Part shown: positions 46,561 to 58,429 of the stretch, in pieces
Layout of the letters: each line of letters opens with the position of its first letter
Position numbering within the stretch: position 1 is the first letter of the stretch
NCBI GenBank assembly: GCA_037951105.1
Contig: JBAMJV010001834.1
Span: 91,001 to 155,000, forward strand
Origin: Echinarachnius parma
Taxonomy: Eukaryota; Echinodermata; Echinoidea; Clypeasteroida; Echinarachniidae
Direction: 5' to 3'
Length of the DNA: 64,000 nucleotides
The notes under the pieces: model-generated
What the model was told of the DNA's origin: nothing
The model's database searches: none
The model's input: the letters and a program-made list of their open reading frames with translations, nothing else
Position numbers and translations under genes: made by a program

Positions 46561-47071
46561 CGAGACCAGCTAAAATTTGAAAGGGGGAGGGGTTTAAACC
46601 CCCAACCCCCCCCCCCCCCCCCTGGGTACGCCTATGCTTGCAGATACACCTTTTTACCGAAAAACATTGAGCTCTACTGCGGAATGCTTGGGTCGTATCT
46701 ATCAGATACACACTTTTGCCATCAATCGAGTGGGCAAATTTGAAAAAAGTGTTGTAGATAGCCCATGCTATCTTAAAAGAGACCAGCAATTATGAGAGTA
46801 AGATAAATGAAAAGAGCTCCCTCGAAACCCCCCCCCCCCCCCCCCAAATGTCAAAACCTGAAAAAGTCAACATTTTCAGATACACCCTTTTGTCATGTGA
46901 CGGCCGTGGGATCCTTCAAACTTGACTCTTCTTATTAATCAAATATCAGACTACTAGACACCTAATAAACCTATCATCATTATAGTCAAACTCGGTCGAG
47001 CCGATTTCCGTTCACCAAAATTCACGGAAAGCAAAATCAGACTACCTCTTTATGTGCTATGGGTATCAGAC

Positions 47072-48104
47072 TAATGTAAAAGTAGACACCAACACATAAT
47101 GATTTGTTTTTGTACCGTTGTGTGATAATATCAAAAAGATGCCCAACATTTTGCAAAGGGTTGTGTAATTCATACACAGTGCAATTAATTACCGCTACTT
47201 CAGATTTTTAAAGGGACATTCCCTCTTTTGCAAGCCAAATTTCAAAATGTGCGATGTTATTGTCTTATTTGAAATAAAATGTCATTTAACGGCATGCCTG
47301 AAAACATTAGAGCTTGAAATCTCTTTTTCGTGGAGTTATAGTCCTCAAAATAATAAAACGACAGGTAGCGTTTAATTGTGCACTTAACGTGTATTCACCC
47401 GGTGGGAAAGTTCGCTCACGGATTCCACGGAGTGCCACAGCGCTATGCGTGATCCCTATGTGACCCGCACACAAATAACAATAGATAAGCGGTTACTAAA
47501 CAAAATAACCAATCCTCGCTTAAACGACTACATGTAATTATATATTCTTCATTTTTTAGATCTTTTCCCGTGACATACCTTAACAAATGTCGGCTTCACA
47601 ATACCTTTACAAGAATAAGTACAATATTGTTTTACTATTATGCTAAATCAGTTAAACTCCTTTATTGAACGATATACAGTTTGATGGAGGGACGCATTCG
47701 TTTTTCATTCGTAGAATCCAAATTGCAAGGCTTTTCGGTCTGATTTTTTGTAGGTGTGTTACATTCATCCCCATCCGTCAACTGGAAACCGTTTTGTAAA
47801 AGAGGACCTGTCCCTTTAAAGAACCATTATTACATTATGGTTCCGTATGCGCCAAACGTTTGCGAGTGCGCCAAGTCTATATTCACACGCATGTTTGAAG
47901 ACGATAGAATCAGGGACGATGCGTTCGTCCTATACAAAAGGTAGTCTTCGTACCCATAACACATGATGCAGTATGGTGATGGTTTTTTCTATATATATAT
48001 TTTTTTCTGGAAATATATTTGTTGAACGTTTTGATGGAATGGAATACTACAAATTTTACTTTTTATTCGTAAGAATACTATTTTGTGGTGAGGTTACCCT
48101 TTAA
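47072..48104. mobile_element. Family E (TTAA) MITE copy 2, interrupted
   Basis: Matches 26441-26877 on both sides of the inner MITE (GATGCCCAACATTTTGCAAA left; TTTGCGAGTGCGCCAA and AAAAGGTAGTCTTCGT right). The right end is GGTTACCCTTTAA (TTAA 48101-48104); the left end is decayed. Confidence 0.75.
47212..47815. mobile_element. TTAA-flanked MITE, family F, nested in family E
   Basis: Ends AGGGACATTCCCTCTTTTGC and AAAAGAGGACCTGTCCCT, flanked by TTAA (47208-47211 and 47816-47819). No coding. Confidence 0.82.
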
Positions 48105-48344
48105 ATAATCATTTTCCCAGTGAGAATGGGTTACACGAAGATGTAAGTCAAAAGCGTACCAGAAATGTGAATTGGGGAATATCACTAAATGGCCGTACAA
48201 AGAGGGGCAAACATGTAATGAATTTTAATCGTTTCCAAAGCCATTTTAATAAATTTGAAAAAACGGGGATATCACCGATTTACAATGTATCCCCGATTAA
48301 AAGGTGTGTATCTCACAAAATACACCCATTGCAAGTGCACACAA

Positions 48345-48522
48345 ATACAAAAAACAAACAGACACACGCACACACACACACATACAAACACTCGCACACA
48401 TATACAATTAAGCACACACACAAACCCATGCACGCACACAAACAAGTAACACGCAGACAAACAAAATAAACACACAACCCACTTACATACACACAAACAT
48501 ACATACACAAAATACACATACG

Positions 48523-48567
<45 letters not shown>

Positions 48568-48600
48568 GTAAACATGAACGCACTACCATACACACACAAT
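48345..48600 (+). repeat. CA-rich low-complexity sequence
   Basis: ACAC, ACAA and ACAT words with a purer (CA)n stretch at about 48530-48560. It resumes at 48847-49130 after a MITE, which therefore inserted into it. Confidence 0.93.
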
Positions 48601-48603
48601 TAA

Positions 48604-48842
48604 AGGGACTTAGTAACATTGTCCAAATCCTCAAAATCCAATTGGAATTCTAGCGGATCGTCGAAACCGTGTACAAAGTCAGTGCAATGAGTTAAGTGAA
48701 CATCACTTTGCAGTTTTGCTCATTACTCGGCCAACTTGATATGTTCACACAATACACAGTGGACATATCAGATAACAAAAGATATACATTGAATCAACCA
48801 TTCATCACTTTTTGCAAATGTCAACAAAGTTACTAGGTCCCT
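48604..48842. mobile_element. Family A (TTAA) MITE, short form, inside CA-rich DNA
   Basis: Ends AGGGACTTAGTAAC and GTTACTAGGTCCCT, flanked by TTAA at 48600-48603 and 48843-48846. It lacks about 130 bp of interior present in the 60.4- and 63.1-kb copies. Confidence 0.87.
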
Positions 48843-49275
48843 TTAACACACACATTCAAATGACACGCACAAACACACATAATACACACACACTCACAAA
48901 CACACACACACAAACACGAACACACATCTACATACTTACACACACAAACATACATGCACAAAATACACATACGCGCACATACACACACTCACACATACAC
49001 AAACACATGTAAACACAAACACACTATACCATACACTTACAATGAACACACACACTTACGCACGCACGGACACGCACCAAAAATGCACGCACATACGGCC
49101 ACACACACAAACATACAAACACAAAACCCACATACCTATATAATAAATGTATGAAATTGAAATTTGATAACAATCTGGATAGACAGAGTCGATTTATTGA
49201 CAAGTATGCAAACACCAAGATAAGATAAACCAAGATAAACACCAAGTTAAAATTAGACATCAGTATGCTTATTAA

Positions 49276-49807
49276 AGGGGTAGTACAGTTTTGGTATGGC
49301 TGAACTTTAGTAACCAAACCTGGACAGTAACATTATAAACTAATAGTTATAACTCCACCATGCTCGAAAGGTATACAAAATTACAAACGACTAAGTAAAA
49401 AGCCCGTTATCATTCAAAAAGAGCCATTAAAACACAAGAGGGCGCTTTCTGAAAAGGCATTGGTTTCAACTATTTTTCATACAAAATTATGCATGTGATG
49501 TTTTATTGAAATAATTATTAAATAGAGAGATCATCAGCAACTATTTAAAACGCTTTTGAACATTTTTGAAAAAGTGCAAGCATTTTTTTAATTTTTTGAA
49601 AAAATCACCTAATTATTTGGGCCCCAAATAATTATAAGATCAGATATAGTTATTGATATTTCAGCCGTTTCTGGGTCGATTTTGACCAAATAAAGTTTGT
49701 TCTGCCATTACAATTGCATGTTCTCTCAAATTCGACACTCAGTTTGTCACTACCTCGCACAAAATTGTGATGTGCAGCGCCCTCTCTACCAAAACTGAAC
49801 TACCACT
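49276..49807. mobile_element. Family B (TTAA) MITE, full length
   Basis: Ends AGGGGTAGTACAGTTTTGGT and CCAAAACTGAACTACCACT, flanked by TTAA (49272-49275, 49808-49811). An inner GGGCCCCAAATAATTA marks the family midpoint. Confidence 0.88.
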
Positions 49808-49811
49808 TTAA

Positions 49812-50240
49812 TGTATATATTTAATTTGTCGGTGATTATATCAATCATGCTGACAAGCACAATTGTATAGGAACTAAAACAAGCTACACGGCCAACTTAT
49901 TATTTTATGATACGCCATTTTTAACACCGAATTTAATTTCTCAATTATCAGTAAAAAATGCTTACCAACATGATATTCAATATTAATGACGTAATCTTTG
50001 GGTCATTTTGTAAAATCAAACAGCTTCGATAATCTCCAAAAAGACTGCTGAACTTGGAATGATTCCTTTTGGACCATTATTTTTTGTCTTGATTGCTAGG
50101 TCTTGGAATGTTTTAATTATACACAATGCTACATCACTAAACACCATTGTATACCTTATGTTATGCTTTGTGGAGAATGACATGAAATAATTATGGGTCA
50201 CGTATTTATATAACTCATTCGACACTTTTACTGTACAGTG
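49812..50240. other. No gene seen
   Basis: AT-rich, no supported feature. Confidence 0.6.
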
Positions 50241-50242
50241 CT

Positions 50243-50785
50243 TATACAAAAAAAAACGTTACACTTTTGAAAAAATCTATCAAAATTACATTTCAAAATA
50301 TTTAGAAGATTTGTTCATGTCGATAGATGCCCAATAGTCTCATCTATCAAGTGCCACTAACAAAACAAATTTTCGTTCACGCTTGGGCGAACACTGACTG
50401 TTTTTGTCGAGAGTGTGAAAAATGACTTGCGCCAAATTGAAAGAAGTCCGAATAAGTACTCCCATTCAAACAAATTGCTCTTTGCCATAATTTTAATGAT
50501 TTCATTGCTGTATGCCAGAAAATTCTTAGACTATCATAACATAATCCTAAATGTATGCAAAATAGTAATTTGTTTGAATGGGAGTACTCAGATTGGCGCA
50601 AGTCATTTTTTCACACTCTGGACAAAAACGGTCAGGGCTTACCCAAGAGTGAGCAAAAATTAGTTTTGTTAGTAGCACTTGATAGAAGAGACTTTTGGGC
50701 ATCTATCAACATGAACAAATCTTCTATACTTTTTTTAATGTAATTGTGACCAATTTGTCAAAAGTGTAACGGTTTTTTTTATACG
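50243..50785. mobile_element. Long foldback element, about 540 bp
   Basis: Arms of roughly 200-240 bp: CGTTACACTTTTGA (left) and TCAAAAGTGTAACG (right). GAGTGTGAAAAATGACTTGC is mirrored by GCAAGTCATTTTTTCACACT, and TACTCCCATTCAAACAAATT by AATTTGTTTGAATGGGAGTA. No coding. Confidence 0.88.
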
Positions 50786-50789
50786 CACG

Positions 50790-52230
50790 GTATACGTTAT
50801 ACTTACTCCATAAAACCCAAGTAACAATAACAACAACAGAAAGGTAAATGAATATCAGAATACTAATACCAAAGAGACAAACTGTGCATTTATTCACATT
50901 TGTCTATAGTCCAGTATATACCCTATTTGCCTGTAATTATATACGACCAACGTTGTCATATTAAATCAAATTTAAATGTGCTAACCTTAAACAAATTGAA
51001 GACATACCCCATGTAGGAACATCAGCGTCTCAGTGATTTTTTCGAACACGTTCGAAAGAATCCACTTCTAACAGATTTGGGAGTCCGAACCCAGACCGAA
51101 TCTGAAACCGACATAAATTAATTGGACATCACCCAGAATTTTGATTCGATTTGGGATTGATTTGGGTTCGAACTGATGTCGGTTTGGGTTCCGTCTGGTT
51201 CGATTTGGTTTGTGTGGCTCGAAGTCGAATGTATAACTGATTTGGGGCGAAATGACATCACCCCGAATGCCTCCGAATTAGTCGGTTTGGTGTCGGTCTA
51301 GGTTCGGTGTGACGGTGTAACTGTGCCATGATCGGCTAGTGTGGTCGCGGATTTGATCGAGCCGCGGCATTAGTCCGGGCAGTGCGTAAGGGGGATATAT
51401 TATTTGTCGCTGCTAACTTCAATTTTCATAGGCTTAGCCACCAAATCTATCCAAAGCCACCATATTTAGGGTAGGATTAGGGTTAATCTTGTTCGCAGCC
51501 ATATTTTTGAAAATTAAAGTTAGCAACCAACAAAAATATATCGGCACCTCGAACAAAAGCTGCGCGCGGATCTTGTCAGCCAGGACTAATCCCGCGTTCG
51601 GAATATTTCCGCCCCTATATCTATGATATCGGCTTTGTTACACTTGTTCAAGAGGATAATATAAAATGTGAAAATCTTTAACCCGAAGCGTAGAGATATC
51701 AATGAAGAAAATATCAAACACGTTGTCATTATGGAGTCCAGTCATTCCGAAGTTGTTTGGTGAAGTTGATCACACGTTCAATGCTGAGGGAGAAAAGATA
51801 TATCAATATATTAAACATGGCAAAACTGCTCCTATCTATAACAAGGAGATGTGTAAATAATCCAATACATAATCCTAATGACATAACGTATTGGGGTTCA
51901 TATAATAGGGGGCAATATTTTGTTTGTCCACCTACGTTCGCCCAGGCCTCCCCACTGCCTAAGCCACGCCTATTTTGTTTAATGGGCCAACATTATGTTA
52001 CTCGCTAGAAATTTAATTGGATTCTAATGCACTAGCAACATTACCTTTTCCATACCCTCTCTGTATTTTCCACTTTTTCAGAAATGTTGATACATAATTG
52101 AAAAGGTGTAATTTTACACTTTTGACATTATGTATCAATATTTCTGGAAAAGTCGAAAATACAGGCTTACATCTACAGTATTCAGGTATTACAAGTACGG
52201 AATAGTGACACGTACACTTACGTACACGTT
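50790..52230. other. No gene seen
   Basis: Contains a TCGAAC/GGTTCG-rich patch (51030-51310) and an imperfect inverted repeat around 51415-51540 (GCTAACTTCAATTTTCA mirrored by TGAAAATTAAAGTTAGC). An 82-bp palindrome at about 52075-52160 has TCAGAAATGTTGATACATAA as left arm. Confidence 0.6.
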
Positions 52231-52237
52231 CGTAGTA

Positions 52238-52336
52238 TGGGCGTCGATCATTACGTAATACCTATTGATCAGGGGGGATGAATGAATAGATCATCCCCCC
52301 TGAACAATAGGTATCAATTACAGATCGACGCCCATG
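52238..52336. mobile_element. Palindromic MITE (ATGGGCGTCGAT family, copy 2)
   Basis: ATGGGCGTCGATCATTACGT to its complement, with GGGGGGAT/ATCCCCCC inside. It is nearly identical to 13124-13225 and ends next to a (CA)n microsatellite. Confidence 0.88.
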
Positions 52337-52340
52337 GACT

Positions 52341-52466
<126 letters not shown>

Positions 52467-52837
52467 ACACATGCATCAACATTTTCGTTATAATAACTAC
52501 AAGTAATATTCCTTCGTCAAACGGAGATAAATTAATCCAAAATCCACACTAGAAGTTTTTGAGAATGCATACAAAGGCGGCTTTACTAATCCAAGATTCA
52601 GAAAATTCGACGCAAACAATATTTTGGGGGTCTTTCAATATAATTTGTGTTGATCATTATTTTTGTAATTAGGCCTATGTTTTTTTTTTTACTTGCTTGA
52701 GAGAGAGTAGCCATATAGATGGCTAACACCTCACATCGCATCCGGGAGTAATTGTGCATTGTTTGAGAGGATATATCGACACACATTACAAAGCGATGAG
52801 ATAAGTATATAATACTGATAATTATTATTATAATAAC

Positions 52838-52972
<135 letters not shown>

Positions 52973-53143
52973 TCCGATAACGCATAATATGATACAATAT
53001 CATCTCTAAGTGCTTTACACTAATACTACCCCGGGTATAGGAAACAATGTCAGCCAGCATACTTTGTGTACACCATATCCACTCCCTGGGAAGCATTCAC
53101 GGTGTGTTTTGTTTTAGCTTGCCTGAGATAAGAGAATGTAGCC

Positions 53144-53281
53144 CTAGTAGCCGTACACTTCAAATCGCATGCATTTGAAAGAGTGGTATGTGAGCGGGTA
53201 GATGCGGACATAGCGGCACAGGTACGGGACGTTGAGTTGGTTGATGACTACGGTGTCCTTGTCACTATTGCCAACGAAGCT
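53144..53281 (-). CDS. Discoidin gene exon 5 and stop
   Basis: 138 nt, acceptor CCGTCCTAG. It codes for SFVGNSDKDTVVINQLNVPY, then CRYVRIYPLTYHSFKC and the end FEVYGY-stop. Confidence 0.92.
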   Translation of the reverse strand, partial: SFVGNSDKDTVVINQLNVPYLCRYVRIYPLTYHSFKCMRFEVYGY

Positions 53282-56200
53282 CTAGGACGGGAGAACGAGA
53301 GAGAGGGTTTCGTTCAACAATGTTCCATTCATCATAGCATGATTAATAAAGTGATCCATTAACTTCAATGTTTCTTTCTTCAAAACGTGATGCTTGAGAT
53401 TTCCCATCCTATACCGATATTATCGTTTTTTGTTAGATAACAAAAAATAAAAGGATATAATTCGTATTGCCATTTTCTGGTTTAAATAAATATGTCCTCG
53501 AAAGGAACTTTGTTACCGTTGAATTGCATTCTCCGCTCTGGCGACTGATCTTGTCGAAGTTGACACCGTCCACACTGCAGCCCACCTCATAGCTTGGCAC
53601 CCACTGATTGTACGTCGTGTCAGGTGGATCCGAGCGGCCCTGCGTTCCCACTCCGGTAACCATAGTTACCCCATTGAGTTCAACCTATTGAATTGAATTT
53701 ATCATTTATTTCCAATCTCATAAAAAACCAATGAAAATAACCAAACTAATATACACTTCAGAACACAAGATTGATACAAATGATGAAAATGGGGAAACAA
53801 GCAAAATAGCCTTATTGTGTAAATGCTGCCAGAGAGTATACTTGTTTGAATATAAAGTTGAATTTAAACAATCGTACTGACATAACATACAACATAAAAA
53901 AATGCTGAATGGTTAGTAGAATGTGTATTGTGATCTGATACGTCTATACTGAGAACATTTCACGTTAAATTGATATTATGACCAAGTAATGAGCGAAAAT
54001 GCAAATTGATATTCACTAACTCATTGCACTGACTTTGTACACAGTAATAACTTTCCAGTGGATAATTACAAATTCGGACACTTCAATCATTTTAACGAAA
54101 GGGAAATTCGAAAAACAGAAACCTGTTCCATGCTTCTATTGCTAATACGAATATAACAAGGTATGAGAGAACCACTAGCGTTCTAAGTAAGATTTGTGGA
54201 TTTGGACAATGTTGATATACTAGATCCCTTTAATTATTTAAATCAAAATATCCCGACCAGAAAAGAGAATACACGATTTTAAAACGCAAAATAAATAGTA
54301 CACACAGAGGAAACTATAACCGTGTTTTCTCCACTAACGAATTGTGGTGATAAATTAGAAGAAACAAAATACAGAGTAGATAACTAGTTGTTTGCATTTA
54401 CGATTCAAAATAATACCATTAAGCATTACCTAATTTTTGACACGCTTGATTTTAATTTTTGGGCTGCCAATTTCGATGCACTTTGAAAATTTGAATAGCA
54501 AAAAGAAAAGTCCCTCAGGTAATAACATTTAAGTTTCAGTACATTCCAGATGATGTTTCACAAAGATTTAAGTTGAACTTAAAATCATAGTAAGGCATTC
54601 GTTTCCTTGGAGTGAAAGGAGCATTATATTTGTCTCTTCAAACCATTTTCATTTAAGAGCATGAGGTCTCCTTGACAATAGTAAAAAAAATGATGATTTT
54701 GATCAAAATATTTTACCCTTTTTTAAAAACAATTTGTTTTCCATAAGTTTACGCCCAACTTGGAGTTTAAGTTCGACTTCTTGTGAAACACCCCCCCCCC
54801 CCCAGGCCTGCATAACATGCCTAACCTGAATCCATGGATCGGATTCCCCTCTACCAGCATTACACCATGCTCCTTGCCCTATCCCGGCTTCATAGACACC
54901 ATTTAGCCTTCCTCGCCGGGCGCCATATCCTGCTAGATTGCTCCAATAACTCGAGGCACTCAGACTGGCGTCGGGAATGGTCCCGTCCCCAACACCCAAC
55001 GCTCTCTGCTCCAACCCTTCAAGACAATATGGGGTAATTGAAACTAGAAATGATACCTTTCAGTGGCCTGGCGTGGAATAAGGCAGGGTGGCACCTATTG
55101 TATGTATTGCTCTATTTTCTTATTGTTATTATTGTGCTTGTCAACTTGATTGCATTAAGGGTGCAAATACCACCCCCACCTTTCTAACAAAATGCAATAT
55201 TGCACCTTGAAGGTATAACACAGAATAATTAAACTTTGCACCATTACCGAACGGTACAAATTTGGCACCATTCAAAGGGATAGTTGAGTTTTGGTACAGA
55301 GGGCACTACACAAAATATTTTTTTTGTGAGATAATGAAAAACTGATTGTCAAATTTGAAAGAGCATAATGTTTTATTGACAGAATAAACTTTATTTGATA
55401 AAATTGGTTCAGAAATGGCTGACATATCCATAAACATAACCATTTGTAATAAATGTGGGGCCCCACAATTATTAGAGAATTTTGAACCAGCCGTTAAAAA
55501 AACATTTAAAATGCTTCCTCTTTTCAAAAATGTACAAAAGAGGTTTTTAAATAGAATCACTATTTCAACAAAACATCACATGCACAATATTTTATTTGAA
55601 ATGGATAAAACCAATGAGTTTTGAGAGAGTGTCTCTTGAGTTTTAACGGCTCCTTTTGAATGAAAACAGGCTTTTGTAATTTTGTATTCCTTTCGAGCAT
55701 GGCGGAGTTATAACTATTAGTTTGTAATGTAATGGTGAAGGTTTTGGTTACTCAAATTCAGTTTGACCAAAACTGTTCTCTCTTTACCAAAACTCAACTA
55801 TCCCTTTAAGTGTGGCAACGGTTCGCACCTCAAAAGGTGTAACCATGGCGGCGTTGAGTCATGTTTTCTAAGTGTGTAGGCGAAACTTGAAAAGAGCTAT
55901 ATGATTATTATGATGATAAACATAGTCTGTCTATATTGTAATTATATATTAGTGCTCTGCATAGGGTTAGGGTTAGAGTATGCATTTGTCCCTGGTTTAT
56001 TACCTGGTGAAGGTAGACCGAAGATGATTTTGGATCCACCACCAGCACACGGCACCTGACTTCGACCTGAAGAACAAGGACAACTTATTAGCCATGTTAG
56101 CCAGTAAATCAACGTCATGCGTATTGGTTTTGCTCTGAAAATTGCAGGAAATTTAATATGAATGTCACTTACTAAAACATGACCATTATGAGTTACTACA

Positions 56201-57676
56201 AATTTGATTTGTCAGCAGCCAAAACGGAAGACGTTATGATGCAATGCTTAATTGAACTCCATTCAAACATTATATCGTGAGTGTAAATTTAACCAGGGAT
56301 GTCACCCAGGGAATGAACATTGTGACATACGACATTACAACGTATGTACATGAGATGTAAGGAATTGTATTCAACATAATACTTCATATTGTCAAGATAA
56401 TCTTTCCAGTCCAGTAATGTTCGGCCCAGGATGCCATATTTTTAGGTGTCGTATGCCTTCCACAAATCCATACAAATTCCAAATGCTGAAATTATGGTTG
56501 ACGGTTTAAGGACAGGCCTTGACAATATTATTGCATGCTGTATGTTGACATAATTTTAGCGAATACAAACGACATTCGGTGATTATCTAGTCGATGTATT
56601 CAATTTATTTACCGGTACTCATTATCTGCATGTTCATGTCATATTTAATATATTATTATATTATATTACATTATACCAAAATCATTAATGTATTAAATTT
56701 GAAGAAATTTGTTCACAAAGCTTACTTTTGATCAAAATAATACATGGAGAAAAATCGTGCCGAATTTATGTTTTTGTCGATATCAAATGCTGACTTCAAG
56801 GTATTACAACGTTGAAATAACATACTTTTCACAAGATTGCCCATTATTAAACATTTGCATTTTTGTTTATATTAGAAAGAAAAAATACGAATTCTAGTCA
56901 TGGTACAGATATTGATGTATACCAATGATGCAAATTGCTAATTGTTTGATAAAATGGCTGCATTTTTGACGCCATCTTCGATATGGAAGTGGTCCAACAA
57001 ATTATCCGAGGTACTCCTCTACAAATAATGCATTCCCATTAAAATACTTGCAAATACAATTTGTATACGTTTGGTGTAAAGATCTGGCTACCATACAATG
57101 CTTAAAAGCCCGGTCACATATCACCGGATAGCGTAAATGGATGCTCGACGAATAGAAAACTTGCGAAATCAAATTATCCGGTGGTGAAAGTCGTCTCCGC
57201 TGCTTCATGCACACAAAATTCCACCGGATAGAACAACATACGTCGCCTGACAATGAACGGACAAGAAACGGATACGAACGGAGACGAACGTAGGATTGAA
57301 CATGTTACTTACACCGGGCATCCTTTTACGCTAATGGCCCGGTCACATATCACCGGATAGCGTAACCGTATGCCCAATGGGGAGTATGCGCTTCTTGACC
57401 GTTCTTTGTCAGGCGATGTACGTTGTTCTATCCGGCGGTATGTTTTGTGTATGAAGCAATGGAGACGACCTTCACCACCGGATAATTTGATTTCGCAAAT
57501 TTCTATTTGTCGGGCTTCCGTTTACGCTATCCGGTGATATGTGACCAGGCCTTATCCGGTGATATGTGACCGGGCCTTAAGTAAATGCTGATGACTTTGG
57601 CCCATCGCTAGAACTTACTTGTTTTCATGAGCACGAATAAGAGAAGGGTATAACGCAACAGTTTGAAGTGCGCCAT
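53144..57676 (-). CDS. Secreted single discoidin (F5/8 type C) domain protein, complete five-exon gene
   Basis: Exons in transcript order: 57676-57619, 56066-56004, 55016-54826, 53684-53517, 53281-53144. The total of 618 nt gives 205 aa plus stop TAG (53146-53144). All junctions are GT-AG and in phase. Start: ATG 57676-57674, with an in-frame TAA nine bases upstream. Residues 1-20 (MAHFKLLRYTLLLFVLMKTS) form a signal peptide. The discoidin domain spans about 45-205: LGVGDGTIPDASLSASSYWS (47-66), GAWCN (89-93), WIQVELNGVTMVTGVGTQGR (102-121), QWVPSYEVGCSVDG (131-144), FVGNSDKDTV (162-171), RYVRIYPLTYHSFKCMRFEV (183-202) and the final YGY. Cysteines are at 26, 92, 140, 157, 182 and 197. Such domains bind carbohydrates, lipids or extracellular proteins. 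No transmembrane segment or second domain is present. Ligand and tissue cannot be inferred. Confidence 0.92.
53517..53684 (-). CDS. Discoidin gene exon 4
   Basis: 168 nt, phase 0 at both ends. It codes for VELNGVTMVTGVGTQGRSD and VPSYEVGCSVDGVNFDKI. The acceptor reads CAATTCAATAG, with a poor pyrimidine tract next to a retroposon-like tail. Confidence 0.92.
53686..53900 (-). mobile_element. Probable non-LTR retroposon 3' end abutting the exon 4 acceptor
   Basis: On the minus strand GGAAATAAATGATAAATTCA is followed by ATTCA repeats and then directly by AATAG and the exon. The tail form is the same as at 60.26 kb and 61.03 kb. Class inferred from the tail only. Confidence 0.5.
53950..54229 (-). 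mobile_element. Family A (TTAA) MITE in discoidin intron 3
   Basis: Reverse orientation to other copies. The right end is ATACTAGATCCCTTTAA, and the interior has CACTAACTCATTGCACTGAC and ACGAAAGGGAAATTCGAAAA. The left terminus is lost. Confidence 0.78.
54826..55016 (-). CDS. Discoidin gene exon 3
   Basis: 191 nt, acceptor TCTTGAAG and donor GTTAGG. It codes for the N-terminal discoidin strands, including DGTIPDASLSASS and GAWCNAG, ending at WIQ. Confidence 0.92.
55275..55805. mobile_element. Family B (TTAA) MITE in discoidin intron 2
   Basis: AGGGATAGTTGAGTTTTGGT at the left and CAAAACTCAACTATCCCT at the right. Flanks are TTCA (mutated) and TTAA. GGGGCCCCACAATTATTAGA marks the midpoint. Confidence 0.87.
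56004..56066 (-). CDS. Discoidin gene exon 2
   Basis: 63 nt, acceptor TTCTTCAG and donor GTAATA. It codes for RSQVPCAGGGSKIIFGLPSP, a linker between signal peptide and domain. Confidence 0.85.
57103..57579. mobile_element. Compound foldback element in discoidin intron 1
   Basis: Begins TAAAAGCCCGGTCACATATC and ends in GATATGTGACCGGGCCTTA. A further GGCCCGGTCACATATCACCG lies internally at 57337. ATAATTTGATTTCGCAA and its complement link the arms. The right terminus is duplicated in tandem (about 57527-57579). Ends resemble the 10839-11011 MITE. Confidence 0.8.
57619..57676 (-). CDS. Discoidin gene exon 1 (signal peptide)
   Basis: 58 nt, donor GTAAGT. It codes for MAHFKLLRYTLLLFVLMKT plus one base. 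Upstream, TCGTTGTAG is a possible acceptor, so a non-coding exon may precede it. Confidence 0.88.
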
Positions 57677-57794
57677 CGTTTCTTACAGCTGTCAACTGTC
57701 GGTAAGCTACAACGAGAAAATGATCACACAGTCATGGTAATGGGAATGGTTGTTCGAACAAATTTTAATGATGAGGAATTATGACATCATATCA

Positions 57795-57910
57795 TTTGTT
57801 TAAAGGAATAGTTCAGCTTTAGTATAGAGGGCGCTGCACGAAATAATTTTGTTGTGAGGTAATGCAAAATAGAATGGCTCACATTGTCTTCCTTACAAAA
57901 GGAGAGCAGT
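57795..57910. mobile_element. Family B MITE, left-end fragment
   Basis: TTTAAAGGAATAGTTCAGCT, then TAGAGGGCGCTGCACGAAAT and TTGTTGTGAGGTAATG, as in the 42.4-kb copy. Confidence 0.75.
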
Positions 57911-58196
57911 CATGCGGTTCTTCTGTACAGCTAATTATATGGCAGGCCGTGGGGCGAGAATGTCTCAGTGTTCCGAGGATCGCTGGAGACGAAAAAGTAG
58001 CAAATTTAGGAAACGACATTGCCTCAGAAAAATGGCCCTAGCATCCAAACGCCTTACCCAAAATCCATGTTCATGGTATCATTTTGTTGGAAAAAGAATG
58101 TTCTATCCAATGAAATAAAAATAATGACATTTGGTCGATGGTGTCGAAGAAATTAACGATCGTAAGTGTTGCAACCTTTCTGTGACATTCTGTATA

Positions 58197-58419
58197 TAGA
58201 GTCCTGTGACCTTGACCTTTGACCTCATGACCCCTAAAATCTAATCAGATCATTGTCACCCCAATATATCATTGTCAACCCCTACACTCATACCATGTTT
58301 GAAATTGATCAGTCATCTGGTTCTTGAGATATCGCGAGAACGAAAACGGGACGTACGTACGGACGGACGGACAACCCGAAAACATAATGCCTCCGGCCAC
58401 TTCGTTGGCGGAGGCATAA
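58197..58419 (+). mobile_element. Repeat with nuclear-receptor-type motifs, copy 2 (one unit)
   Basis: A single GAGTCCTGTGACCTTGACCT unit followed by the same 3' end as copy 1 (GGGACGTACG, GGAC run, GTTGGCGGAGGCATAA). TGACCTTGA is at 58207 and TGACCT-T-TGACCT at 58213-58225. Confidence 0.88.
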
Positions 58420-58429
58420 AAACATAAAG

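Noticed and set aside
48272-48634. Cysteine/valine-rich frames over the CA-rich region
   Set aside because: Translation of low-complexity CA/TG DNA, disrupted by a MITE.
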